From Alloalcanivorax marinus (GTDB lineage Bacteria; Pseudomonadota; Gammaproteobacteria; Pseudomonadales; Alcanivoracaceae), in contig NZ_JADDOL010000004.1 of NCBI RefSeq assembly GCF_016906305.1, positions 62,001-126,000 on the forward strand: a stretch of 64,000 nt of DNA. Direction: 5' to 3'. Under the pieces are notes generated by a model. It was not told the origin of the DNA. It ran no database searches and saw nothing but the letters and a program-made list of their open reading frames with translations. The translations under genes were made by a program, and so were the position numbers. The first letter of the stretch is position 1; every line of letters begins with the position of its first letter. Positions 37,940 through 46,025 of the stretch are shown one piece after another.

Positions 37940-38719
37940 CTAGCCCAGACCGGCCGCCGGCTCAAGCCGGGCGCGGATATGAAACAACACCACCCCGGTG
38001 GCCACCGACACGTTCAGGCTCTGCACATCGCCGGCCATGGGGATCGCCAGCAGGTCGTCGCAGCCCTCCAGGGTGAGGCGGCGCAGGCCCTCGCCCTCGG
38101 CGCCCATCACCACCGCCAGGCCGGCGGGGGGCGCGTAGTCGAACAGGGAGGCGCTGCGCTCGTGCAGGGCGGTGCCGGCGATGCGCACCTGGCGCTCCTT
38201 GAGCCGCTCCAGCAGGCGCGCCAGGTTGCCGACCTCGAAATAGGCCAACGACTCGGCGGCGCCGGCGGCGCTGCGGCAGGCCACCGGGGTCAGGCCGGCG
38301 GCGTGGCGGCGCGGCACGATCACCGCGTCGACGCCGGCGGCGTCGGCGCTGCGCAGGCAGGCGCCCAGGTTATGCGGGTCGGTGACGCCTTCCAGAATCA
38401 GCAGGAACGGCGGCCGGCCGAGCCGGTCCAGGTGGTTGTCCAGGGCCAGCTCGTCGCCGGACCGGCGCGGCCGGGCGCGGGCCGCCACGCCCTGGTTCTG
38501 GGGGCCGGCCAGCTTGTCCAGGGACTCGCGGCGCGCCATCTGCACGGCGATGCCCTGGTCGCGGGCGGCGATGATCAGCGTCTCCAGGCGGGCGTCGCCG
38601 CGCTTCGCCCGGCTGTCCAGCACGAACAGCTCCAGCACCGCTTCCGGGCGGTGCCGCAGCAGCGACTCCACCGCGTGGATGCCGGAATACATCAGCGGTT
38701 TGGGCTGACCCTTGCTCAT
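37940..38719 (-). CDS. rlmB: 23S rRNA (guanosine-2251-2'-O)-methyltransferase RlmB
   Basis: SpoU-family trefoil-knot methyltransferase modifying G2251 in the P-loop of 23S rRNA. 259 aa: N-terminal substrate-binding domain (YSGIHAVESLLRHRP), then ILEGVTDPHNLGACLRSADA, VMGAEGEGLRRLT and IPMAGDVQSLNVSVATGV (SpoU motifs 1-3). The start overlaps the rnr stop by 4 nt, the standard rnr-rlmB coupling. Confidence 0.97.
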   Translation of the reverse strand: MSKGQPKPLMYSGIHAVESLLRHRPEAVLELFVLDSRAKRGDARLETLIIAARDQGIAVQMARRESLDKLAGPQNQGVAARARPRRSGDELALDNHLDRLGRPPFLLILEGVTDPHNLGACLRSADAAGVDAVIVPRRHAAGLTPVACRSAAGAAESLAYFEVGNLARLLERLKERQVRIAGTALHERSASLFDYAPPAGLAVVMGAEGEGLRRLTLEGCDDLLAIPMAGDVQSLNVSVATGVVLFHIRARLEPAAGLG

Positions 38720-41139
38720 CGGCGGCGGCGTCCCTTGCGGGCACCGCTTTTCTTGGCCGCGGCTTTCTTGGGCAGCTCACCACGGGCCAGCTTCTCGCGC
38801 TCGGAACCGCCGCCCTTGGTATTGCCGCTGGAGGATCTGCTGCCACCGGACGCCTTGCCGCCGCCCTTGCGGCCGCCGCGCGGCTTTTTCGACGGGGTGC
38901 TGCTGATCAGCTCCAGGTCGATCTTGCGCTCTTCGGTGTGCACACCGGCCACCTTCACGCGCACGCCGTCGCCAAGGCTGAAGCGGCGCCCGGAGGACTC
39001 GCCCACCAGCGCCATGTTGACGTCGTCGAAGTGGTAGTAATCGCTGTCCAGGTTGGCCACGTGCACCAGGCCGTCGATGTTCAGGTCCTGGATCTGCACG
39101 AACAGGCCGAAGGCGGCCACGCCGCTGACCACGCCGTCGAACTCCTCGCCCAGACGATCTTCCATGAACTGGCACTTGAGCCATTGCACCACGTCGCGGG
39201 TGGCCTCGTCGGCGCGCCGCTCGGTCATCGAGCAGTGCTCACCCATGGTGATCATGTCGCTCTGGCTGTACGGCAGGATGTGATCCCGGGGGATCGCCGG
39301 CAGCTCGCCCGGGTTGTCCGCGTGGGGCGTTTCGCCGCCGCCCCGGATCAGGAAGCGGATGGCGCGGTGCACCAACAGGTCCGGGTAGCGGCGGATCGGC
39401 GAGGTGAAGTGGGTGTAGGCGTTGTAGGCCAGACCGAAATGGCCCTTCACCTCGGCCTCGTACTTCGCCTGGGACATGGTGCGCAACATCATGGTCTGGA
39501 TCACCTGGCGGTCCGCGCGCTCGGCGATCACCTCGGCGAGCTGCTGGAACACCTGGGGCCCGATGGGGCCTTCCGACCAGGCCAGGGACAGGCCCAGGCC
39601 ACCCAGGAACTGCTGCAGGTTGGACAGGCGCTCTTCCTTGGGCGGCTCATGGTTACGGTACAGCGCCGGCACCTCGGCCTTCTCCAGCAGCCGGGCGGCG
39701 CAGATGTTGGCCGCCAGCATGGCCTCCTCGATCATCACGTGGGCCACGTTGCGGTGCACCGGCACGATGTCGCGGATCTTCTGGTTCTCGTCGTAGAGCA
39801 TGCGACTCTCGTCGCTCTCGAAGTCGATGGCGCCGCGCAACTCGCGACGCCGGCGCAGGGCGCCGTACATCTCATGGAACGCCCAGATCGAATCCAGGGA
39901 CTCGTCGTCCAGGCTCTCCACGGTCTCCACCGCCAGGGGCGATTCCGGCTCCTCGATCAGCGCGCCCACCTTGGTGTAGGTGAGGCGGTGACGGGAGCGC
40001 ATCACGCCCTCGCGGAACACGAAGCGCGACACCCGGCCGTTGGCGGACACCAGCATGTCGCAATACAGACACAACCGGTCCACATGGGGGTTCAGCGAAC
40101 ACAGACCGTTGGACAGGGCCTCGGGCAGCATCGGCACCACCCGGTTGGGGAAGTACACCGAGTTGCCGCGCTTGTGGGCCTCGTTGTCCAGGGCGCTGCC
40201 CGGATGCACGTAGTGGCTCACGTCGGCGATCGCCACGATCAGCCGCCAGCCGCCGCGCTTGCGACGCTCCACATAGACCGCGTCATCGAAGTCGCGGGCG
40301 TCCTCGCCGTCAATGGTCACCAGCGGCAGGTCGCGCAGGTCCACCCGGTGGGCCTTGGCGGGATGCGGCACCTCGGCGCCGAAACGGTCGGCTTCCTGTT
40401 CCACGCCGTCCGGCCATTGGTGGGGAATCTCGAAGCGGCGCAGGGCCACGTCCACTTCCATGCCCGGCTGGTCCGGGGTGGCGATGATCTCTTCCAGCCG
40501 CACCAGCACATTGTGGTCCCGGGACGGGTACTGGGTGATTTCGGCGCGCACATGGTCACCGGGGCCCGGCTTCAGACCGTTGTGATCCTCGACCAGCACT
40601 TCCTTGGTGATGCGCCGGTTCTCCGGGTCGATAAAGGCGACGCCGGCCTCCTGACGATAGCGACCGACGATCTCGGTGACCGCCCGCTCGGCGATCTCGA
40701 CGATGCGCGCCTCTTCCTTGCCGAAGCGGTTGAAGCCGGCCACGCTGACCAGCACCCGGTCGCCGTCCATCACCTTCTGCATCTGGCGCGGCGCCAGAAA
40801 CAGGTCCTTACGGTCGGCGTCGTCGGCGATCAGGAAGCCGAAGCCGTCCCGGTGCGCCTGCACCCGGCCGGCGATCAGGTCCATGCGCGAAGCGATGCCC
40901 ACCTTGCCGTTGCGGTTCTCCACCAGCTGGCCGTCGCGCAACATCGCTTTGAGACGGCGTTCCAGCCCCACTTCGCCGTCTTCGCCCACCTCCAGGATGT
41001 CGGCGAGCTCATGCTTGCCGAGCGGCTTTCCCTGGTCGTCGAGGACCTTGAGGATCAGCTCACGGCTGGGAACCGGATTGTCGTACTTTTCCGCTTCCCG
41101 ATCCGCGTGGGGATCCTCGTAGCGTTTCCTGGATGACAT
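38716..41139 (-). CDS. rnr: Ribonuclease R
   Basis: Processive 3'-5' exoribonuclease that degrades structured RNA and takes part in tmRNA quality control. 807 aa: N-terminal winged helix, cold-shock domains, RNB catalytic domain with TIDGEDARDFDDAVYVE, S1 domain, and a basic low-complexity tail rich in Lys, Arg, Gly and Ser. ATG 41139. First gene of rnr-rlmB. Confidence 0.97.
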   Translation of the reverse strand: MSSRKRYEDPHADREAEKYDNPVPSRELILKVLDDQGKPLGKHELADILEVGEDGEVGLERRLKAMLRDGQLVENRNGKVGIASRMDLIAGRVQAHRDGFGFLIADDADRKDLFLAPRQMQKVMDGDRVLVSVAGFNRFGKEEARIVEIAERAVTEIVGRYRQEAGVAFIDPENRRITKEVLVEDHNGLKPGPGDHVRAEITQYPSRDHNVLVRLEEIIATPDQPGMEVDVALRRFEIPHQWPDGVEQEADRFGAEVPHPAKAHRVDLRDLPLVTIDGEDARDFDDAVYVERRKRGGWRLIVAIADVSHYVHPGSALDNEAHKRGNSVYFPNRVVPMLPEALSNGLCSLNPHVDRLCLYCDMLVSANGRVSRFVFREGVMRSRHRLTYTKVGALIEEPESPLAVETVESLDDESLDSIWAFHEMYGALRRRRELRGAIDFESDESRMLYDENQKIRDIVPVHRNVAHVMIEEAMLAANICAARLLEKAEVPALYRNHEPPKEERLSNLQQFLGGLGLSLAWSEGPIGPQVFQQLAEVIAERADRQVIQTMMLRTMSQAKYEAEVKGHFGLAYNAYTHFTSPIRRYPDLLVHRAIRFLIRGGGETPHADNPGELPAIPRDHILPYSQSDMITMGEHCSMTERRADEATRDVVQWLKCQFMEDRLGEEFDGVVSGVAAFGLFVQIQDLNIDGLVHVANLDSDYYHFDDVNMALVGESSGRRFSLGDGVRVKVAGVHTEERKIDLELISSTPSKKPRGGRKGGGKASGGSRSSSGNTKGGGSEREKLARGELPKKAAAKKSGARKGRRRR

Positions 41140-41258
41140 TCAAAAACCTCTATGAAAATACATGTATGACACCCCTCATCGGGCGCCGCCGGCGGCGCGC
41201 TGAGCGGCGCTGGCGGTGGCTACCTTAACGCAGCGGAGAAAAGAGAGGAAATCAACCG
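41140..41258. other. Divergent intergenic region rnr / tRNA-Leu
   Basis: 119 bp upstream of the tRNA promoter. Contains GC-rich short inverted repeats (GCGCCGCCGGCGGCGC around 41185-41200) but no gene. It presumably holds the rnr promoter on the minus strand, which I could not place. Confidence 0.4.
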
Positions 41259-41286
41259 TTGACATCCGGCCATCATATACTAGAAT
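41259..41286 (+). promoter_or_regulatory. Promoter of tRNA-Leu
   Basis: TTGACA (41259-41264), 16-nt spacer, TAGAAT (41281-41286). The predicted start is about 38 nt upstream of the mature tRNA 5' end. Confidence 0.8.
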
Positions 41287-41330
41287 GCACGCGCTTTCGC
41301 GATACAGGCCCAGCGGGTTGGTATCGATAA

Positions 41331-41417
41331 GCCGAGGTGGTGAAATTGGTAGACACGCTAGCTTCAGGTGCTAGTGGGGGCAACCCCGTGGAGGTTCAAG
41401 TCCTCTCCTCGGCACCA
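41331..41417 (+). tRNA. tRNA-Leu (anticodon CAG)
   Basis: 87 nt including encoded CCA. Acceptor GCCGAGG pairs with CCTCGGC; D-arm contains GAAATTGGTAGAC; the anticodon loop reads TTCAGGT with CAG; a long variable arm (GTGGGGGCAACCCCGT) marks it as class II; T-loop is GGTTCAAGTCC. It reads CUG codons, the dominant leucine codon here. Confidence 0.97.
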
Positions 41418-41447
41418 ATTCAGGATGAGCTCCAGGAGCTCACCGGC

Positions 41448-41475
41448 AAAAGGGCTCCCTCCGGGAGCCTTTTTT
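41448..41475 (+). terminator. Rho-independent terminator after tRNA-Leu
   Basis: Stem GGCTCCC/GGGAGCC (41453-41459 and 41463-41469), loop TCC, then TTTTTT with matching A residues on the left. A smaller hairpin GAGCTC-CAG-GAGCTC precedes it. Confidence 0.92.
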
Positions 41476-41525
41476 GTTTCCGCGGTTCGCGCCGCCCTCT
41501 CCTCCAACGACAAAGGCCCGACACC

Positions 41526-41741
41526 ATGCGCCTTTTTCTTGCCACTCTGGCCCTGACCCTCGGCCTGACCCTGGCGCCCCCGGCCCCCGCCCAGGACAAC
41601 GGCGCGGTGCACCCGGAAGTCCAGAAGGCCAACGCCCAGCGCGAGAAGATCAAGCACCGCGAGCGGATGCTGATGCTGTTCCCCGCCGGCGTGCTGGGGC
41701 TGACCATCGCGCTGATCATCTTTACCCGCCGCCGGCGCTGA
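41526..41741 (+). CDS. Small exported or membrane-anchored hypothetical protein
   Basis: 71 aa. N-terminal signal peptide (cleavage near PAPAQ, residue 22), a short charged helix rich in K, E, R and H, then a hydrophobic segment (about 51-67) ending in RRRR, so it would be anchored with a cytoplasmic basic tail. Family not recognised. It ends 13 bp from the convergent gene. Confidence 0.6.
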   Translation: MRLFLATLALTLGLTLAPPAPAQDNGAVHPEVQKANAQREKIKHRERMLMLFPAGVLGLTIALIIFTRRRR

Positions 41742-41754
41742 CTGTCTCGTCACC

Positions 41755-42444
41755 TCAGTCCAACAGGTCCGAATAATCGCGATCGCGGTAATCCGCCAGC
41801 CCCTGCCAGGGCATGCTGGCCGGCGCGGCCAGCGGCGTGGCGCGAAGGGTTCTGCCGGACAGACCCTGCTTGCCCTGGGCCGTGATCGACACCGCGTAAC
41901 GGCCTTTCGGGTCCCACACCAGGGTGATGCGCTGATCGCCCCGATCCAGCTGGTAGGTTTCCCGGCCCTGTTCATCAATGGATGCCGGCTGCATGGCGGC
42001 CAGCGCCCGGGGATCCGCCAGCGCCCAACTCTCCGCCCAGTGGCCATCGAAACCGACATTGCCGTAATAGGGCGGCGCGATATCGATGAGCCGTTTTTCA
42101 TGGCGGTCCACCAGCTTCACGTCCAGACCGCCCTGGTCATCGCGGCGAATCCACAGCGGCGCGCCGATCACATCGGCGTGCTTATGGCCCAGGCCACCGT
42201 GGGCGTGCTGATCGTGTTGCCGCTCCGCGGCCTCAGGAATCTCCCGCTCGACCCACAGCGCGTTTTCCTCACGGTACAGGGTTTCCGCGTAGTCCATTTG
42301 CTGGCGTACGCCGTCGCGGCCGATCTGCCATTGCTGGTATTCCACACGCAGTGCCTCGGCGGGCTGCGCCCAGGCGGCGGTGACCGGCATCGCCAGCATC
42401 AGCGCCACGCCCAGAGCCGCCAGGCGGTGGATGACGTTACTCAT
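41755..42444 (-). CDS. Hypothetical periplasmic protein with His-rich segment
   Basis: 229 aa. Signal peptide (cleavage near AAWAQ). A His-rich stretch RQHDQHAHGGLGHKHAD (about 76-92) could bind metal such as zinc. No family recognised. ATG 42444 has GGAGAACAACC upstream; longer in-frame extensions overlap the upstream terminator and are rejected. It follows the phosphatase pair, so a phosphate or metal-related role is possible but only by context. Confidence 0.75.
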   Translation of the reverse strand: MSNVIHRLAALGVALMLAMPVTAAWAQPAEALRVEYQQWQIGRDGVRQQMDYAETLYREENALWVEREIPEAAERQHDQHAHGGLGHKHADVIGAPLWIRRDDQGGLDVKLVDRHEKRLIDIAPPYYGNVGFDGHWAESWALADPRALAAMQPASIDEQGRETYQLDRGDQRITLVWDPKGRYAVSITAQGKQGLSGRTLRATPLAAPASMPWQGLADYRDRDYSDLLD

Positions 42445-42473
42445 GGTTGTTCTCCATAAAAAAGATGGCCCAT

Positions 42474-42504
42474 AAAAAAGGGTGGCCGGGCAGGGCCACC
42501 CTTT
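42474..42504 (-). terminator. Rho-independent terminator after the first phosphatase
   Basis: Minus strand: GGGTGGCC-N6-GGCCACCC followed by TTTTTT. It begins about 15 nt past the stop at 42518 and separates the phosphatases from the downstream gene. Confidence 0.9.
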
Positions 42505-42517
42505 GAACGGAGGCGTG

Positions 42518-43924
42518 TTACAGCCCCATGGCGTCCTCAATCAGACCGAACACTTCAATGTTGTCCAGGGTGCCCTTGAACCGTTCACTGCCGGCGCCGC
42601 CGGCGGTCAGACGGATATCGCCACCGCCGTGGGTTTCGCTGCCCGGACCACCCAGACGCACGCCCACTTCCTGCAGGTAGTCGTCTTCCAGCACCTCGCT
42701 TTCGGTGAGGGTGGCGCGATTGGCTTCGCGGGGCCCGCCGCCATTACCGAACACCAGGGTGGTAAAGGGTTTGCCCTGGGCATCCAGCGCCAGCTCACCA
42801 CCGCGGTACTCCTTGAGCAGCCCGAGCACCGGGTTGCCGATCTTGGAGTAACCGTTGAACGCCATCACATGGTCGTGGTCCGCGGTCACCACGATCAGGG
42901 TGTCGTCCAGGTTCACCTTGCTCACCGCCGTGGCGATCGCTTCGTCGAAGGCCAGGGTGTCTTCCAGAGCGCGCTTGGCGTTGGTGCCGTGCAGTGCGTG
43001 GTCGATGCGGCCGCCTTCCACCATCAGGAAGTAGCCGTCCTGATTGCGCGACAGGATATCGATGGCGGCGCCGGTCATGTCCGCCAGGCTGGGCTCGTTC
43101 AAGTCGCCGTTGACCCGGTCCAGCTCGTAGTTCAGATCGCTGCTGTTGAAGATGCCGAACAGCTTGTCGGTACCCGCCAGGTTCACGCCGGCCAGCTCGG
43201 AACCGGTGCTCACATAGGTGTAGCCGGCGTCCTGCATTTCCACCAGCAGGTCGCGGCCGTCGGTGCGCCGCCCGCCGTCGGTGGTGGGCAGGAAGTGACG
43301 GCGGCCACCGCCCAGAATCACATCGATGCCGTCGTCGCCCAGCTCGCCGTTGTAGCCTTCGCCGCCCGGCACCATTTGCGCGGCAATGGTGTTCTCCGCG
43401 TTACGGTTGCAGATGTGGGCGTAGGTGGTGGCCGGCGTGGCGTGGGTGATGCGCGTGGTGGACACCACGCCGGTGCCGTAACCGCGAGCCTTGAGGATTT
43501 CCAGCAGCGTTTGCGCGCGCTCACCGTTGCCGCTGGCCGGGCAGGTGCTGTCGCCATTGGTCTGGTAAGGATTGCCGTTGGCGTCGTTGGGGTTGGTGTC
43601 CGGCGTCATCGAAATCACTTCGTTCTTGGATTTCATGCCGGTCATGTAGCTGGCCATGCCCGGGGCGCTGTCGGTGGTCTGGGCGTCCTCGGAATAGGTT
43701 TTGATGCGGGCGGCGTAGGGCAGTTGCTCCATGGCCAGCTTGTGGCTTTCCGGAACCTCCAGGCCCAGTTTTTCACCGGCGTAGATGCGCGCGGCGGTCT
43801 GCGTCACCGGGCCCATGCCATCGCCCAGGAAGAAAATGATGTTCTTGGCCTCGGCGGCCGCGTTCTGGGTACCCAGGGCGGCGGCACAGCAAATCAGCGC
43901 ACCGCCAATGATGGAAGCTTTCAT
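42518..43924 (-). CDS. PhoA-like alkaline phosphatase paralogue lacking the nucleophile Ser
   Basis: 468 aa with a signal peptide (cleavage near NAAAE). Metal-site motifs are intact: FFLGDGMG (32-38), EGGRIDHALH, TADHDH and ETHGGGD. At the nucleophile position, where E. coli PhoA has DSAAS and the adjacent paralogue DSAPS, this protein reads DSAPG (Gly89, codon 43658-43660, GGC). If the alignment is right, it may be inactive as a phosphomonoesterase or use another residue. It lies 25 bp after the active-looking paralogue. ATG 43924 is followed by a good signal sequence, unlike longer starts. Confidence 0.88.
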   Translation of the reverse strand: MKASIIGGALICCAAALGTQNAAAEAKNIIFFLGDGMGPVTQTAARIYAGEKLGLEVPESHKLAMEQLPYAARIKTYSEDAQTTDSAPGMASYMTGMKSKNEVISMTPDTNPNDANGNPYQTNGDSTCPASGNGERAQTLLEILKARGYGTGVVSTTRITHATPATTYAHICNRNAENTIAAQMVPGGEGYNGELGDDGIDVILGGGRRHFLPTTDGGRRTDGRDLLVEMQDAGYTYVSTGSELAGVNLAGTDKLFGIFNSSDLNYELDRVNGDLNEPSLADMTGAAIDILSRNQDGYFLMVEGGRIDHALHGTNAKRALEDTLAFDEAIATAVSKVNLDDTLIVVTADHDHVMAFNGYSKIGNPVLGLLKEYRGGELALDAQGKPFTTLVFGNGGGPREANRATLTESEVLEDDYLQEVGVRLGGPGSETHGGGDIRLTAGGAGSERFKGTLDNIEVFGLIEDAMGL

Positions 43925-43949
43925 GATGTTCTCCTGCGTGGTCGGCGGT

Positions 43950-45389
43950 TTATTCCAGATCGAGAATGGCGGTGATCTTCTCGAACACCTCGGTGTTGTC
44001 GATGACGCCGTGGAAGGCGTCGGCGCCCATGCCGGTGGCGCCCAGGTAGACGTCACCGCCACCGTGGGTTTCGCTGCTCAACTGGATGGTGGCCTCTTGC
44101 AGGTAATCGTTGCCGGCGGTGGTGGTCTCGTTCAGGGCCACGCGGCTGTCCGGCCGGTTCGGGCCGTTGCCGAAGCCGAGGATGGTGTAGGGATTGCCGT
44201 CCACGTCGGTGCGAGGTTCACCTTTGTTCGGGCCGTTGGCGTAGTTCTTCACCAGGCCCAGCACGCCGGCGTGGTCCTCGGAGGTGGCGCCGGTGCGCTC
44301 GGCGTAGCCGTTGATCACCAGCGTGTGATCGTGATCGGCGGTGACCACGATCAGGGTGTTTTCCAGACCCGGGTCGATGTCTTCCATCTTTTCCAGCGCC
44401 GCGGCGATGGCGTTGTCGAAGGCGATGCCGTCGGTGAGCGCGCGCTTGGCGTTGCTGGCGTGCAGCGCATGGTCGATACGACCACCTTCCACCATCAGGA
44501 AAAAGCCGCTGTCACGGGCGTGCAGCATATCGATGGCCTTGCCGGTCATCTCTTCCAGGCTCGGCTCCTGCTGGGCAACGCGGTCCAGCTCGTAGCTCAT
44601 GTCGCTGCTGGTGAAGATACCCAGCACGCGGTCCTCGTCCGCCACGTCCATCAGTTCGGACGTGCTGGAGGCGTACTGGTAACCGGCGTCCTGCATTTCC
44701 GCGATCAGATCCCGGCCGTCGGTGCGGCGGCCGCCGTCGTCGTTGGGCAGGAAATGACGGCGACCGCCGCCCAGCACCACGTCGATGCCGTCGCCCAGGG
44801 CTTCGTTATAGCCCTCGCCGCCGGGCACCATTTGCGCGGCGATGGTGTTCTCGCCGTTACGGTTGCACAGGTGCGCGTAGGTGGTCGCCGGCGTGGCGTG
44901 GGTCACCCGGGTGGTGGTCACCACCCCGGTGGCGTAGCCGCGGGCTTTCATTTTTTCCAGCAGCGTGGCCACCGGCGTGCCGTTGCCTTGCTCACAGGTG
45001 GTGTTGCCATCGGCGTCCACGTATTGCGAGCCGTCCGGCGCGTAGGCGTTGGTGCCGGTGCTCATGGAGATGACCTCGTTCTTCATCTTCACGCCGGTCA
45101 TGTACGCGGCCATGGAAGGCGCGCTGTCGGTTACCTGACCATCCTCGGAATAGGTACGCACGAAGGCGGACTCCGGGAGTCGGTCAATGGTGATGCTGCC
45201 GGCTTCACCGGCCTGGTAGATGCGCATGGCGGTCAGGGTGGTGATCCCCATCCCGTCACCCAGAAAGAACAGTACGTTTTTCTTGCTGGTCGCGGCCGGC
45301 GGCGCCACGTCGTTGTCGTTGTCACTGTCGCCACCACAGCCCGCCAGAGCCACGGCCAGCGCCAGCCCTGCCATTTTGAGCATTTTCAT
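43950..45389 (-). CDS. phoA: PhoA-like alkaline phosphatase, predicted lipoprotein
   Basis: 479 aa. Lipobox LAGC with Cys18 followed by a GGDSDNDND linker, so probably membrane-anchored. Active-site elements complete: FLGDGMG, nucleophile S92 in DSAPSMAAY, EGGRIDHALH, TADHDH, ETHGGGD. Hydrolyses phosphomonoesters outside the cytoplasm. Shares about half or more of its sequence by eye with the downstream paralogue, so a tandem duplication. The leader carries several palindromes. Confidence 0.92.
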   Translation of the reverse strand: MKMLKMAGLALAVALAGCGGDSDNDNDVAPPAATSKKNVLFFLGDGMGITTLTAMRIYQAGEAGSITIDRLPESAFVRTYSEDGQVTDSAPSMAAYMTGVKMKNEVISMSTGTNAYAPDGSQYVDADGNTTCEQGNGTPVATLLEKMKARGYATGVVTTTRVTHATPATTYAHLCNRNGENTIAAQMVPGGEGYNEALGDGIDVVLGGGRRHFLPNDDGGRRTDGRDLIAEMQDAGYQYASSTSELMDVADEDRVLGIFTSSDMSYELDRVAQQEPSLEEMTGKAIDMLHARDSGFFLMVEGGRIDHALHASNAKRALTDGIAFDNAIAAALEKMEDIDPGLENTLIVVTADHDHTLVINGYAERTGATSEDHAGVLGLVKNYANGPNKGEPRTDVDGNPYTILGFGNGPNRPDSRVALNETTTAGNDYLQEATIQLSSETHGGGDVYLGATGMGADAFHGVIDNTEVFEKITAILDLE

Positions 45390-45399
45390 CGGCTTACCC

Positions 45400-45476
45400 T
45401 GTCATGAAGTCCGTTTTGCCGACCTTACTTGGCCCCAAGGTCGGTCCCGGACCGAGTATTTGCCCGGTTCATGACA
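45400..45476 (-). promoter_or_regulatory. Palindrome-rich leader of the phosphatase operon
   Basis: Elements: an inverted pair TGTCATGAA (45400-45408) / TTCATGACA (45468-45476); CCGACCTT-N10-AAGGTCGG (45419-45444); and TCGGTCC-C-GGACCGA (45441-45455), which overlaps the previous stem. TTGTCAT resembles one half of a Pho box, but a second properly spaced half is not convincing. Probably promoter or leader control of phosphatase expression. Confidence 0.5.
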
Positions 45477-45537
45477 ATTTTGTGGTGCGCAGTGGTCAGA
45501 AAGATTTCAATGTCTTATTAGGAAGGCATTTAAAAAC

Positions 45538-45566
45538 TTACCAGATCATCCTGAAATAATTATAAA
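45538..45566 (+). promoter_or_regulatory. Putative promoter of the AT-rich cassette
   Basis: TTACCA (45538-45543), 17 nt, TATAAA (45561-45566): 4/6 and 5/6 matches to sigma-70 hexamers. The leader of about 100 nt contains palindrome TTTGATAATCAAA (45642-45654) just before the Shine-Dalgarno AGGAG. Confidence 0.45.
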
Positions 45567-45673
45567 AATAAAGATACCGTCAAATCGACCAAAAAAATCA
45601 AAATATCCATGCTCCTCTTTCACACTATTGAAACAATCTTCTTTGATAATCAAAAAAAACACAGGAGAACAAT

Positions 45674-46024
45674 ATGAAAAACGTACTAATTTTTCTTATA
45701 GCAATAGCCTCAACACATGCCATCGCCGCCGGGGACGATTATATAACAGGCCATATCCAGCAGATCGAATACGTATCCGACTCGACATTCAGGGTAAAAC
45801 TTGACCCGGGACATTGGTGCAACCAAGGGTATCTCGATTTCAAAAGATCCCTTCTTGGAAATACGGCCTACGACAATGCCTTTGCCGCCATGATCGCGGC
45901 GCGAACACACAACATCGAGGTATCTATAAAAGTTTTGGCCCTACCAGCAGACGAGTGGTATGACTGGAATTCGTCCGGCACCACGTACCCGTGTTTTTCA
46001 TATGGGTACATCTATGGAGGCTAA
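45674..46024 (+). CDS. Exported protein of unknown family (AT-rich cassette gene 1)
   Basis: 116 aa; signal peptide MKNVLIFLIAIASTHAIAA with cleavage near residue 19. The mature part has two cysteines (GHWCNQG and YPCFSYG), a likely disulfide, and is rich in aromatic residues and Asp. Not recognised. ATG 45674 has AGGAGAACAAT upstream. Base composition is far below the window average. Its stop lies one base before the next gene, and its last codons contain that gene's GGAGG. Confidence 0.75.
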   Translation: MKNVLIFLIAIASTHAIAAGDDYITGHIQQIEYVSDSTFRVKLDPGHWCNQGYLDFKRSLLGNTAYDNAFAAMIAARTHNIEVSIKVLALPADEWYDWNSSGTTYPCFSYGYIYGG

Positions 46025-46025
46025 T

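Noticed and set aside
45467-45495. Canonical Pho box upstream of the phosphatase
   Set aside because: Only one TTGTCAT half matches; the second half at 11-nt spacing matches poorly in either direction.
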